DNA of 64,000 nucleotides, taken from Planctomycetota bacterium (GTDB lineage Bacteria; Planctomycetota; SZUA-567; H5-PLA8). The stretch spans positions 1,289,393 through 1,353,392 of the forward strand of contig JABTUM010000002.1 of the NCBI GenBank assembly GCA_015075375.1, written 5' to 3'. Each line of letters opens with the position of its first letter. Positions within the stretch are counted from its first letter, which is position 1. A program made the position numbers and the translations under genes. Of the stretch, positions 34,309 to 43,015 are shown one piece after another. The notes beneath the pieces are model-generated. The model was not told the origin of the DNA. It made no database searches and saw only the letters and a program-made list of their open reading frames with translations.

Positions 34309-35304
34309 ATGACCAGTGCAAATTGCACGAGACAACGCGTATTTAGTATTATTTTGTCCTTACTGCTTTACGTCCCATGCGTTTGCAGCCAAGAGCCTGT
34401 AGTTCAATCGGAACCATTACCTCGAATAATTGAACAGGACGTAGCCCTTGCGGGAGATTTGGAGTGGAGCATTGAAAATGCCTCCACCTACAAGAATTGG
34501 GCAAGTGATGAGGTGTCCCTGAAATCCTTTTGTACAGCCTTCGCGCGGCAATTCCTGGCGAAGGAAAGCACTGTTAAGTTCTCTAAATCAGCCGAAGTAA
34601 AAATTAATGACATAACTCAAGCGATTTACAATATCCCAAGGCTTTCAGGAATTGCCACCATTCAGTCCATGGTTGCTAGACACGGCATGGTGGCAACAAT
34701 GCTTCCAGGCGAGAACATCCTCCTTATAGAGACAATTGATGAACGGTGGGGGAGTCTTGAAAAGCTTGGAATTTCCCTTCGAATAGAGCTCGATAAAATT
34801 ATCGATATAGAAAAAGACTTAGGAAAGGTCTGCTATTCACTAGCTTCTGGGCTCGCACTTGGAAAGAGCGGCGTTGACTGGCTCTATAAAGTCTCCCGGA
34901 ATCACGCGAGGAATGAGGTTCGGATTCTTGCGCTCTCGGTTCTTGTCAATGCGCCTAGACCCATTGACCTTTCCATGATTGCTCCACTAATTGCCAACGA
35001 ATCCGAAGGCATAAGACACGAGGCAATGTTTCTTTGTCTTGCAAATGGCGAACAGAATGCGCTGTCCGAAACAATTGAATCGCTAGCTAATCACACGCCT
35101 CTATCGGACAAATGGAAGCCTATTATTGCTTATAATATTTTGCACAACCTTGGGCCATCTGGTCCTCAACTTAATGGGAAGAGCATTCCATTACTCAAGG
35201 CATTCGTCAAAATCTTTGACGAATCTAAGGATCTAAGCCAAGCTTTGAATCATCGAATTAAAGTGCTTGAGGAAGCGTATCATGGAGAATCGAACAAGCC
35301 ATAA
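34309..35304 (+). CDS. Secreted protein of unknown function, paralogue 2
   Basis: 331 residues with a signal peptide (RVFSIILSLLLYVPCVCS; the final Cys could be a lipobox). The mature part aligns with paralogue 1 almost end to end: QSMVARHGM, IDERWGSLEKLG, DLGKVCYSLASGLALGKSGVDWL, NEVRILALSVLVNAP and ESLANHTPLSDKWKP. It is noticeably AT-rich compared with the helicase gene on its right, which hints at a different origin. Function unknown; the interpretation as a second cassette of an effector-linked family is inference. Confidence 0.65.
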   Translation: MTSANCTRQRVFSIILSLLLYVPCVCSQEPVVQSEPLPRIIEQDVALAGDLEWSIENASTYKNWASDEVSLKSFCTAFARQFLAKESTVKFSKSAEVKINDITQAIYNIPRLSGIATIQSMVARHGMVATMLPGENILLIETIDERWGSLEKLGISLRIELDKIIDIEKDLGKVCYSLASGLALGKSGVDWLYKVSRNHARNEVRILALSVLVNAPRPIDLSMIAPLIANESEGIRHEAMFLCLANGEQNALSETIESLANHTPLSDKWKPIIAYNILHNLGPSGPQLNGKSIPLLKAFVKIFDESKDLSQALNHRIKVLEEAYHGESNKP

Positions 35305-35358
35305 GCTTAGATCGACAACGCGATCCTGGACGCCGAGGCCAACGAACTCTGCCATGGC

Positions 35359-38112
35359 TTAACCCGCTGACTTTCTCCCGGAGTCCAAATCCAATCCCAC
35401 CAACGTCCTCGCCATCTCCGGCAAATGCCGTTGAATCAGCTTTTGATTCACAGAGACATGGGTCGGGGGAACGGACAGCCGGTACCGCTTGGCGGCGTTG
35501 TTCTCGATCAGCGGCTCAATCTCCAGTCCGCTCGCCTTGAGGTCTCGCTTGAGCCGTCGAATGATCTGATGGTAATGATTGGGATCGCCCAGCCGGTCGC
35601 AGCCCACCCAGCCTAGCTCCGTGTTTTGGGCGGCCATGGCGAGTTCCAATAGCACTTTGAAGGACTGCTCCGTCAGTAAGACTTCGCGCTCGTTCAATAA
35701 TACCAGATGCCGCCGCTTTTTGGCGCGGCCATCCAAGTGAACGCGCAGATTGGATTGGTACGCGGTCCCGGTTTCGTCGCTCGGCGGGAAGCTCTCATCC
35801 CACTCGGGTGGCGTCTCCTGCGTATCCACCCCGTCGAGGTCAGGCGGAAGGCATTCTACTGCTTCTCCTGCTTGACCGGCTTGCTCCGTCTGCCGAGCAG
35901 CTTTCTCCAACAGGTTTTTGGTCACGGTCTTGCCGAGTAACTTTAGCAGCTTGGGGCGTGGCATCTGAACCGCCTGCTCAATGGTCCCCGCGCCTTCCTG
36001 GACCAAGAGCATCGCACGCTCCCGGCCCAGACCCTTCACTCGCGCGGAGGCCATCACGACGGCGGATGCGGGCACGCCGTGTTTAAGCTGTTCGGCCATC
36101 ACGCGGACTTTCTTGACGCTGTCATCGGTCCAGCCGGCGATTCGGGCCACGGCGGCGAACCCTTCGGCCAGCCAACTGAACTCGGCGCCCAGACTGCCGA
36201 CGCTGCCGGCGAAACACTGGAACCGCGTTTCGATCTGCCGGGTAGGCAACCCAACGATCCAAGCGTAGAGCATGAGCGCCTTCTTGACCCGCTTGGTCCG
36301 CTCGTAGTTTAGCGCATACAGATCAGGGGCTTCCTGGAGCCGGATGCGTGCCGCCTCCCCCAGCCCATCCACGGCCGATTTGAGTTGATCGAAGTACGTG
36401 CCGGACTGGTACTCCTTGGTGCTGAGATTGAAGTGTACGTTCTCGCCGTCCTCGGTCTTGGCCAGGGCGAACAGGAGTTCTAAGAGGTCCAGGTCGCTTG
36501 CGTGGGGCTTGCTTCGCTTGGCAAACTCGGCCATCTGAATGGCCGTCTCGACGGATAGCCCTTTGACGGCGGCCAAGCGGCCCAATTCCGTGGCCTCCAA
36601 GCGGCCTGATGTTTCCGCGATCAGTTCGCCTTCCACGCATCGCGATAGACCCGCCGCCAAGCGCCGGTCGAACGCCTTTTCCCGCTCCCCGCCTCGCCAG
36701 AGCATCTCTCCGGTATAGGAGGAGAGCAGAATCTCCCTAATCTCATCGGCCGTCTTACAGAGCTTCGAGGCCACCAAGTTAAGCACGTGATGCGAGAGCG
36801 CGTCCTGCGCCAGGGCCGGTACGACGGCGCCCAGGCGGCCCAAGGCGTAGTTCTCGAAGTAGGTTCGAGCCTGGAACTTGGAAGGAGAGACGATGATGGC
36901 GCGGCCGTATTCGCGCTCCAGGCCCAGGCGACCGGCGCGCCCGCTGATGTTCTCGTATTCGGCCTGTGAGATGCAAACGGTATCCCAATGCCCCGAGTCG
37001 CTACGCTCCCAGCGTTCCGGATCGATGAACACGTTGCGCGCCGGCAGGTTCAGTCCCATGGCGAGCGTGGTCGTGGAGCAGATGACCTTGATCTCGCCTT
37101 GGCGGAACCAGCGTTCGACGATGTCACGCTGCTCGGCATCCAAATCGGTGTTGTGGTAGGCCACGCCGCGTTCGAGCATCTGGCCCAGCAGATCCTTGCC
37201 TCTTGAATCCTCCAGGTGGTTGAGGTCGTTCAGGGCTTGTGTGGCGGATGGAACGGTCAAGCTCTTGGCGATCTGGGAGGCCATCGTCACGCATTCCTGC
37301 TTACTCTTGCAGAAGACGAGGCTTTGCTCGCCGCTTTCGGCAAGGCTTTGGACTTGCTGGATCAGCATGCTTGAAGCGTCGGCCATTTCCTCCAGCTGAG
37401 CCAGGGGCTCTTGACCTTTCGCGCCCGAGTTGTGCTCCACGTACTGGAAGTTGCCATGGCATAGCACACCCTTGCGCAGCTCGACCGGGCGCTTCTCCGT
37501 CTGGCAAAGCGACGCGCCGAGCCAGCGAGCTAGCTTGTGGCTGGCCCCCAGCACGGCCGAGAGCCCGATCAGTTGGGCTTGGCTGGCTGAGGTCTTGATT
37601 TTGGTGAGCAGGATTTCGAGGTCGGCCCCGCGCGTCTTGTCCCCGAGCATCTGAAGCTCGTCAATCACGACCAGTCCGACGTTACGCAGGAGATTCGGGC
37701 TGACGACCAAGAGCCCCTGCATCTTTTCGAAGACCGCCACCGCGATATGGAATTGCCCCTGCCGGATGTCGCGGTCGAACTCCTTGCGGTCGCGGGTGCT
37801 GATCACGACGCGGATGCCTAAGGGACCGTAGCGGCGCTTGAACTCGCGGTACTTTTCTTCGGCCAGGGCCTTTTGCGGCACGAGGTAAACCACGCGCTTG
37901 TTCTGCCGCGCGACGCGGATGGCGGCCATTTCGCCGACGAAGGTCTTGCCCGACGAGGTGGGCGAGAAGACGACTACGTTCTGGCCGTCGAGCACCTTGC
38001 CTTGGCGGATGGCCATGGTCTGCACCGGCAAGAGCCGGTCGTGGCCTCCGGACTTCCATAGGTCGAGCACATTCTCGTCCAGCCCATACGCTTCCAACGC
38101 CGCAATTCTCAC
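35359..38112 (-). CDS. Ski2-like SF2 DNA helicase with C-terminal winged-helix domain
   Basis: 917 residues. Helicase motifs in order: Q-like LLPVQTMAI, Walker A SPTSSGKT (about 50-57), VYLVPQKALAEEK, Walker B/DExH VVIDELQML, motif III LSAV, motif IV LVFCKSK, motif V TTLAMGLNLPA and motif VI ISGRAGRLG. The YENISGRAGRLG box and following winged-helix and helix-hairpin-helix region (GVPASAVVMASARVKGLGRERAMLL) are typical of Hel308/Ski2-like enzymes. A separate C-terminal domain (about 815-880, REVLLTEQSFKVLLELAMAAQ..IIRRLKRDLKASG) resembles OmpR-type winged helices, which is unusual. It lies 26 bp downstream of a LexA-like gene, so it is probably SOS-controlled. DNA repair, replication restart or defence are all possible. 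Confidence 0.85.
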   Translation of the reverse strand: MRIAALEAYGLDENVLDLWKSGGHDRLLPVQTMAIRQGKVLDGQNVVVFSPTSSGKTFVGEMAAIRVARQNKRVVYLVPQKALAEEKYREFKRRYGPLGIRVVISTRDRKEFDRDIRQGQFHIAVAVFEKMQGLLVVSPNLLRNVGLVVIDELQMLGDKTRGADLEILLTKIKTSASQAQLIGLSAVLGASHKLARWLGASLCQTEKRPVELRKGVLCHGNFQYVEHNSGAKGQEPLAQLEEMADASSMLIQQVQSLAESGEQSLVFCKSKQECVTMASQIAKSLTVPSATQALNDLNHLEDSRGKDLLGQMLERGVAYHNTDLDAEQRDIVERWFRQGEIKVICSTTTLAMGLNLPARNVFIDPERWERSDSGHWDTVCISQAEYENISGRAGRLGLEREYGRAIIVSPSKFQARTYFENYALGRLGAVVPALAQDALSHHVLNLVASKLCKTADEIREILLSSYTGEMLWRGGEREKAFDRRLAAGLSRCVEGELIAETSGRLEATELGRLAAVKGLSVETAIQMAEFAKRSKPHASDLDLLELLFALAKTEDGENVHFNLSTKEYQSGTYFDQLKSAVDGLGEAARIRLQEAPDLYALNYERTKRVKKALMLYAWIVGLPTRQIETRFQCFAGSVGSLGAEFSWLAEGFAAVARIAGWTDDSVKKVRVMAEQLKHGVPASAVVMASARVKGLGRERAMLLVQEGAGTIEQAVQMPRPKLLKLLGKTVTKNLLEKAARQTEQAGQAGEAVECLPPDLDGVDTQETPPEWDESFPPSDETGTAYQSNLRVHLDGRAKKRRHLVLLNEREVLLTEQSFKVLLELAMAAQNTELGWVGCDRLGDPNHYHQIIRRLKRDLKASGLEIEPLIENNAAKRYRLSVPPTHVSVNQKLIQRHLPEMARTLVGLDLDSGRKSAG

Positions 38113-38138
38113 GCGACTCCCCCCTCCTTCTTGACCGT

Positions 38139-38789
38139 TTATGAATTCATGCGCGCGGCCTTACGGTCTAGTTGCCGGTGCACGCCAATCACGACGCCTT
38201 GGATGCTCAGTTTGGTAGGTTCCACGTAGATAGGTTTCAGACGGGCATTGGCCGGTTGCAGTCGCACCCGGCGGCCTTCGCGGTGCAGGTACTTCAGCGT
38301 GGCCTCGTTTTCCAGGAGCGCCACGACGATCTCGCCGTTGTTCGCCGTGGCTTGCTTACGGACCAGCACCGTATCGCCGTCCAGGATGCCGGCTTCGATC
38401 ATGCTGTCGCCCTTAACACGCAGCGCGAACAGTTCGCCTCGGCGGCAGAGGTCGTGGCTGACGGTAAGCTCCGCCTCGCGGTCTTCGATGGCCTCAATCG
38501 GTCCGCCCGCCGCGATCCGGCCGACGACGGGAACAGCCGCGCAATGCGGACAGGCGTGTCTCGGAGGCTGCGTTAAGACCAGCGAGCGCGCGCCCAGCGC
38601 ACCGCGCATCAGGTGCCCCTTGCGCTCCAGGGCTTGAAGGATTTCGAAGACAGCGCGCGGAGTGATCGAGAAGGCCGCGCCGATCTCGCGGACGGTCGGC
38701 GGCATGCCCTGGGCTACGATGAAGCGGCGGACCCACTCCAGAATCTGGCGCTGACGGAAGGTGGGCTCGGTCGGGATCGTGCGCGCCAT
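38139..38789 (-). CDS. lexA: LexA-type repressor
   Basis: 216 residues from the ATG at 38789 (AGGAG eight bases upstream; an upstream in-frame start adds 14 residues without a ribosome site). The N-terminal LexA winged helix reads FRQRQILEWVRRFIVAQGMPPTVREIGAAF. The self-cleavage site is in GRIAAGGP (about 93), the catalytic Ser in KGDSMIEAGILDGD (about 127) and the Lys in ATLKYL (about 166). An unusual linker PRHACPHCAAVPVV carries a CxxC pair just before the cleavage site. A LexA-like operator lies 37-54 bp upstream. It may be the prophage's own SOS-responsive repressor, co-transcribed with the helicase, rather than the host LexA. Confidence 0.92.
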   Translation of the reverse strand: MARTIPTEPTFRQRQILEWVRRFIVAQGMPPTVREIGAAFSITPRAVFEILQALERKGHLMRGALGARSLVLTQPPRHACPHCAAVPVVGRIAAGGPIEAIEDREAELTVSHDLCRRGELFALRVKGDSMIEAGILDGDTVLVRKQATANNGEIVVALLENEATLKYLHREGRRVRLQPANARLKPIYVEPTKLSIQGVVIGVHRQLDRKAARMNS

Positions 38790-38825
38790 GTATCGTCGCT
38801 CCTCGTTGCGGGCCTCAGTTAAAAT

Positions 38826-38843
38826 ACTCAACGATTGTTGAGT
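38826..38843. promoter_or_regulatory. LexA operator (SOS box)
   Basis: ACTCAAC-GATT-GTTGAGT is a perfect 7+7 dyad about 40 bp upstream of the lexA start, well placed to overlap its promoter and allow autoregulation. The half-site differs from the E. coli CTGT...ACAG box, as expected for LexA proteins of other phyla. Confidence 0.75.
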
Positions 38844-38898
38844 TTCAAGGCCGATGGAGCCCTCTTTTTTCAGTTGCCCCTATAAGGAGTTGTCTAAC

Positions 38899-38919
38899 TT
38901 ACGGTTGTATTAACTGTAA
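38899..38919. promoter_or_regulatory. Imperfect palindrome in the lexA/zinc-finger divergent region
   Basis: TTACGGTT-GTATT-AACTGTAA is an inverted repeat with one mismatch, lying about 110 bp upstream of lexA and 150 bp before the first rightward prophage gene. The 282-bp stretch 38790-39071 carries no gene and should hold promoters for both directions. This dyad is a candidate second operator of the prophage switch. Confidence 0.4.
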
Positions 38920-39071
38920 AAGTCTACATTTCGCGGAATCGCCAGACCCCTCACCTGTCAGTCACGAGTCAGTCCGCATCCCGTCATTCCGAAACGCCAC
39001 TTTGCAGGGCATCTTGCCCCCATGAGCCAATCGAGATTGGCGCGGCAACGATGCTCGAAAGGACGTGCTGG

Positions 39072-39272
39072 ATGCGGACGGTGCGCGAATGGCGGTGCGA
39101 TCGGTGCGGGAAGCTCTTGGGCGTGCACGACGGGAGCCGTCTGCATCTTCGCTTTGCCCGAGGCCATGAGTACCGGGTGGGCCTGCCGGCCCTGGGCACG
39201 TGCCGAAGCTGCGGCGCGCTGAACGAGTTCGTGCTGCCTGAGCCGAGCCGCGAGTCGAACCCCAACCGATAG
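39072..39272 (+). CDS. Com-like small zinc-finger protein
   Basis: 66 residues from the ATG at 39072 (AGGA upstream). Two CxxC pairs, WRCDRCGKLLG and GTCRSCGALNEF, separated by about 28 residues resemble the Mu Com family of zinc-binding translational regulators. In Mu, Com controls translation of the mom DNA-modification gene. A DNA-modification-type glycosyltransferase gene lies downstream in this prophage, but a functional link is only a suggestion. First rightward gene after the lexA control region. Confidence 0.6.
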   Translation: MRTVREWRCDRCGKLLGVHDGSRLHLRFARGHEYRVGLPALGTCRSCGALNEFVLPEPSRESNPNR

Positions 39273-39365
39273 TTTCGCCGTACTCTAAACCCAAGAGGCG
39301 CTCGACGCCCTACCTATTGGCCACTTCAGAGGCGCATGACGCCCGGCCGAGAAAGGCAGGGCGTC

Positions 39366-40124
39366 ATGGCCGTTACGTCGAGGGATCAGGACCGCAGGAT
39401 GATCGAGGACGAGGTTGCCGGTCCGGAATGTAATGAACTGCTGCGCAAACTCCACGCACACGCGCCGCAGTGGAGCGAGTACGCCACATGGGCCGAAGTC
39501 GTGGCCTTCATGCGCCGGGGCACCTCGCTCGATTCACGCAAGAACGCGCTCTTGGAGGCGATCCTGTACGAGTACCGCGTGGACCGGAACGCCCGGTGGT
39601 CCACGGTGCTGCTGCTGATTTTCTGGCCAGGACTGGAATCGCTTCACAGGCGCAAGCTTTCCTGGGACGCCGACGAAGACGAGCTTTGGCAAAATATCGT
39701 CTGGACCTTCCTCAAAGTGCTCTTTCGCATGGACCTGGACAAACGCCGGCATCGGCTGGTCCAGAAGATCGTCAACGACACCGCACATCACCTGCACGAT
39801 GAATACCTACGGCGCTGGCGCTATGCCGAGCATGAGACGCAGACCGATCTTGAATCACTGGATGGCTTCGCCGTTCGACCCGACGTGATCGACGACGCGG
39901 TGCTGGACGCGCGGGAGCACCAGGACGAGTCGGTCCATCGTTTTCGCCGGCATTGGGAAGGCGGACGGATCAGCGAAGCAGACTTTCACCTGCTCGTGGG
40001 CACGCGCGTCTACGGCAAGCGCGTTGCGCAGTACGCCCGCGAGACCGGCTTGAACTATCAGGTCGCCAAGAAGCGCCGCCAGCGCGCGGAAGCCGCGATC
40101 CGGAGCCACGAAGAAGCACGCTAA
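39366..40124 (+). CDS. Sigma-factor-like protein
   Basis: 252 residues from the ATG at 39366. The middle section DEDELWQNIVWTFLKVLF...DLDKRRHRLVQKIVNDTAHHLHDEYLRRW resembles sigma-70 region 2, and the C-terminal GKRVAQYARETGLNYQVAKKRRQRAEAAIR resembles a region 4 helix-turn-helix. Phage sigma-like proteins redirect host RNA polymerase to later promoters. The assignment is by pattern; it could instead be another helix-turn-helix phage regulator. It follows the zinc-finger gene by about 90 bp. Confidence 0.55.
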   Translation: MAVTSRDQDRRMIEDEVAGPECNELLRKLHAHAPQWSEYATWAEVVAFMRRGTSLDSRKNALLEAILYEYRVDRNARWSTVLLLIFWPGLESLHRRKLSWDADEDELWQNIVWTFLKVLFRMDLDKRRHRLVQKIVNDTAHHLHDEYLRRWRYAEHETQTDLESLDGFAVRPDVIDDAVLDAREHQDESVHRFRRHWEGGRISEADFHLLVGTRVYGKRVAQYARETGLNYQVAKKRRQRAEAAIRSHEEAR

Positions 40125-40212
40125 ATCTTCGCGCCGCGTGTCCCCGTGGGCCTCGCTTCACCCCCTTTGTATTTCCGGAGCGGTTGAAGCGTGGACACGG
40201 GGATATGCGAAC

Positions 40213-40488
40213 GTGCTCAGTAAAGCCGAAGTACAGAACCTGCTGGACGATCTGCTCGAACAACAGGCGCTGGCCCTTGGGGGCTTGGTGGCCCTGCACG
40301 ACATGAACGACGAACTCGTCTGGAAGCTGGTCAAGAACCTCGACGTGATCCGCACTCGCTTCAAACGCCGGCTTCACGCTCAAGACCGCGCGCGCCAGGG
40401 CGATACGGCCCGGCTTCGTCCCATGGCGCAACCGCACCCGGCCATCCAGCACTTCCTGGCCCGGCTTGGAAGAGAGGCGCATCCATGA
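40213..40488 (+). CDS. Small hypothetical phage protein
   Basis: 91 residues if begun at the GTG at 40213 (GGGGA upstream); an in-frame ATG at 40138 would give 116. Mostly helical and charged, e.g. SKAEVQNLLDDLLEQQALAL and LVKNLDVIRTRFKRRLHAQDRAR. The stop overlaps the start of the exonuclease gene (ATGA), indicating a coupled operon. No recognised family. Confidence 0.55.
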   Translation: MLSKAEVQNLLDDLLEQQALALGGLVALHDMNDELVWKLVKNLDVIRTRFKRRLHAQDRARQGDTARLRPMAQPHPAIQHFLARLGREAHP

Positions 40489-41276
40489 CATCCGCGATCC
40501 TGTGCGAACCTTTTTCGGTGTATCGCGCGCACTCGCGCGAACACCTGACCAGCCACCAGTTGGCGGACTTCCGCAAGTGCCCGGCGCTGTACTTCAAGAA
40601 GCGCCAGGGCTTGATCCCCGACGAAGACCGCCCGGCCTACCTCTTGGGGCGCGCCACGCACACGCTGATCTTGGAAGGCCGCGAGCGCTTCGATAGCGAA
40701 TTCGCCGTGGGCGGGCCGGTCAACCCCAAGACCGGCAAGCCCTTCGGGGCCAACACGCAAGCCTTCGCGGAATGGATGGCCGCCCAAGGCAAGCCCGTCC
40801 TCACCGAAGAGCAATACGCCCTGGTCCAGTACCTCGCGTCCGGCGTGCGCGCGCATCCGCGCTCCCAGGAGCTATTCGCCGAAGGCGTGCCCGAAGCGGT
40901 CGTTCGAACGCGGTATCGTGATCTGCCTTGCCAGATTCGCATGGACTGGTTCAATCCGCGCGCCGGTATCGTGGACCTCAAGACTTGCGACGATCTGACT
41001 TGGTTCGAGGCCGACGCTAGGCGGTACGGATACGCCTGCCAACTGGCATTCTACCGCGCCGTGCTGGCTCAAGCCCTGGGCCAAGTCGTCCCCATTCACC
41101 TGCTGGCCGTCGAGAAGAAAGAGCCCTTCCGCTGCGGATTGTGGCTCTTGTCCGAACAGGCCCTCGACTACGCCCAGCACGAGAACGAAGCGGCGCTCGA
41201 ACGCCTCAAGCAATGCCAAATCTCCGGGACCTGGCACACGGGATACGAGGAGTGCCGCGTCTTCGACGCGATCTGA
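40485..41276 (+). CDS. PD-(D/E)XK exonuclease (DUF3799, RecE-like)
   Basis: 263 residues. LTSHQLADFRKCPALYFKKRQG and LLGRATHTLILEG at the N-terminus, then the catalytic VDLKT (about 165-169) and YACQLAFYR with the conserved Gln, are typical of phage PD-(D/E)XK exonucleases related to RecE. It would resect double-stranded DNA ends to feed the Sak4-like annealing/recombination ATPase encoded next. It sits inside a tight early-gene operon. Confidence 0.88.
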   Translation: MTSAILCEPFSVYRAHSREHLTSHQLADFRKCPALYFKKRQGLIPDEDRPAYLLGRATHTLILEGRERFDSEFAVGGPVNPKTGKPFGANTQAFAEWMAAQGKPVLTEEQYALVQYLASGVRAHPRSQELFAEGVPEAVVRTRYRDLPCQIRMDWFNPRAGIVDLKTCDDLTWFEADARRYGYACQLAFYRAVLAQALGQVVPIHLLAVEKKEPFRCGLWLLSEQALDYAQHENEAALERLKQCQISGTWHTGYEECRVFDAI

Positions 41277-41305
41277 CCTCAAGCACCAACCAAGGAGACC
41301 CAATC

Positions 41306-42088
41306 GTGGGAATGATGGAACGCATTCAGAGTGGGAAGCAGCCCATGCCGCCGCGCATCCTGGTTTACGGAACGGAAGGCATCGGGAAAAGCTCTTTGGC
41401 CGCGCAAGCGCCCAAGCCAATCTTCCTCCAGACCGAAGACGGACTGAGCGAGATCGCGTGCGACAAGTTTCCGCTGGCCAACACGGCCGACGAGGTTTTC
41501 GCCGCGCTCGCCGAGTTGCAGAGCCAGGAGCATCCCTTCCAGACGGTCGTGATCGATTCGCTCGACTGGCTGGAGCGGCTGATCTGGGATGCCGTCTGCC
41601 GCGAGTACCGCGTCTCGTCCATCGAGAAGGCCGACGGCGGCTACCAGCGCGGCTACGTGCACGCCCTGACGTACTGGCGAAAGGTCGTGGACGCGCTCAA
41701 CGCGCTGCGCGTCACCAAAGGCATGGCGGTGCTCTTGATCGCGCATGCCAAGGTCGAGAAGTTCGAAGACCCGGAAGCCGCCACCTACGACCGCTACTCG
41801 CCCCGCCTGAACAAGCACGCCTGCGCGCTTTTGAACGAATGGTCCGATGCCGTGCTCTTCGCCACGCGGAAGTTCCGCACCGAAAAGGAAGAGCAGGGCT
41901 TCGGCAAGGAACGCAACATCGCCGTGGGCGTGGGCTCGGGCGGGGGCGAACGCATTCTGCGCTGCGTCGGATCGCCCGCGTGCATCGCCAAGAACCGCTA
42001 CGGCCTGCCGGCCGAACTCCCGCTTTCTTGGCCCGCCCTGTTCGCGGGCTTGACCAACCCGGAAACCCCTCAGCCGCAAGGAGCATAA
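41306..42088 (+). CDS. Sak4-like RecA-fold ATPase (AAA_24 family)
   Basis: 260 residues from the GTG at 41306, which has AAGGAG eight bases before; an ATG two codons later is the alternative. Walker A is GTEGIGKSS (about 25) and Walker B is VVIDSLDWLE, followed by YRVSSIEKADGGYQRGYVHALTYW, a hallmark of phage AAA_24/Sak4 proteins. These act with an exonuclease and an ssDNA-binding protein in phage recombination, and both partners flank it here. Confidence 0.88.
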   Translation: MGMMERIQSGKQPMPPRILVYGTEGIGKSSLAAQAPKPIFLQTEDGLSEIACDKFPLANTADEVFAALAELQSQEHPFQTVVIDSLDWLERLIWDAVCREYRVSSIEKADGGYQRGYVHALTYWRKVVDALNALRVTKGMAVLLIAHAKVEKFEDPEAATYDRYSPRLNKHACALLNEWSDAVLFATRKFRTEKEEQGFGKERNIAVGVGSGGGERILRCVGSPACIAKNRYGLPAELPLSWPALFAGLTNPETPQPQGA

Positions 42089-42092
42089 GCCA

Positions 42093-42545
42093 ATGGCGAA
42101 TCTCAACTTTAATGCGAACCAGGTGGAACCCACGACGGACTTCGAGCCGATCCCGGCCGGGAAGTACGTCGCGGTCGTCACCGCAAGCGAGATGAAGCCC
42201 ACCAAGTCCGGGACGGGCAGCTTCCTGGAACTGGTGCTGGAGGTCATCGAAGGCGAGTTCAAGGGCCGCAAGCTCTGGGCTCGGCTGAACCTCGAAAACG
42301 CCAACCCGCTGGCGGTGAAGATCGCGCGCGCGGAACTCTCGGCCCTGTGCCGGGCGGCCGGTGTCCTGGAGCCCAAGGACTCCTGCGAACTGCACAACCT
42401 GCCCATCGTGGTCACGGTCAAGCAGAAGGCCGGTCCCGACGGCTCGGTCTTCAACGAGGTCAAGTCGTACTCAAAGCGCGAGAGCGCCGCGCCGGGCAAG
42501 CCCGCGCAGTCGCCCAACGCAACGCCGCCGTGGAGGCGGGGATGA
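42093..42545 (+). CDS. DUF669 phage protein, likely single-stranded DNA-binding
   Basis: 150 residues. The segment FEPIPAGKYVAVVTASEMKP, then LELVLEVIEGEFKGRKLWARLNL and NPLAVKIARAELSALCRAAG, is the DUF669 signature, an OB-fold-like ssDNA-binding family found beside Sak4 and RecE-type genes in phages. The tail is Pro/Ala/Lys-rich and ends basic. It begins 4 bp after the ATPase and its stop overlaps the RuvC-like start. Confidence 0.85.
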   Translation: MANLNFNANQVEPTTDFEPIPAGKYVAVVTASEMKPTKSGTGSFLELVLEVIEGEFKGRKLWARLNLENANPLAVKIARAELSALCRAAGVLEPKDSCELHNLPIVVTVKQKAGPDGSVFNEVKSYSKRESAAPGKPAQSPNATPPWRRG

Positions 42546-43012
42546 TCTACGTCGGCTGCGATCCGGGTCTCGAAGGTGCCTGGGCGGCCATCACGCCGGA
42601 GGGGCTTACCCTCCGCGTGATGCCCGTCGTCGCCATGGGCAAACGCCGGCAACTCGACGAGCAGCGTATCGTTCAGTGGCTCATGCAGTTTCCCCCCAAT
42701 GCCACGCGCGTCTTCATCGAAGCCGTGGGCGCGCGGCCCCGGCAAGGCGTCGTCGCCATGTTCAGCTTCGGGACGGGCTGGGGCTTGGTCCGCGGGATCT
42801 GCGCCGGGCTGGGCTTCTCCTACGAGCTGGTCCGGCCGCAAGAATGGCAGGGCCTGATGCTCAAGGGCCAGCCGCCGGGCTCGGAGTACCTCGTCGCTTC
42901 TCGACTTTGGCCGCACGCCGAGTGGCGCGCTTCGGAACGCTGCGCCAAACATCATGACGGTCTGGTGGACGCCGCGCTGCTGGCGGAGTACGGCCGGCGC
43001 AGGTCTTCGTAA
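42542..43012 (+). CDS. RuvC-like Holliday junction resolvase
   Basis: 156 residues from the ATG at 42542 that overlaps the DUF669 stop. The RNase H-fold catalytic acids are visible: Asp in YVGCDPGLEG, Glu in VFIEAVGARP and Asp in HHDGLVDAALLAEYG near the C-terminus. It probably resolves branched replication or recombination intermediates before packaging. It is shorter than bacterial RuvC (about 170), as is common for phage versions. Confidence 0.82.
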   Translation: MIYVGCDPGLEGAWAAITPEGLTLRVMPVVAMGKRRQLDEQRIVQWLMQFPPNATRVFIEAVGARPRQGVVAMFSFGTGWGLVRGICAGLGFSYELVRPQEWQGLMLKGQPPGSEYLVASRLWPHAEWRASERCAKHHDGLVDAALLAEYGRRRSS

Positions 43013-43015
43013 AAC

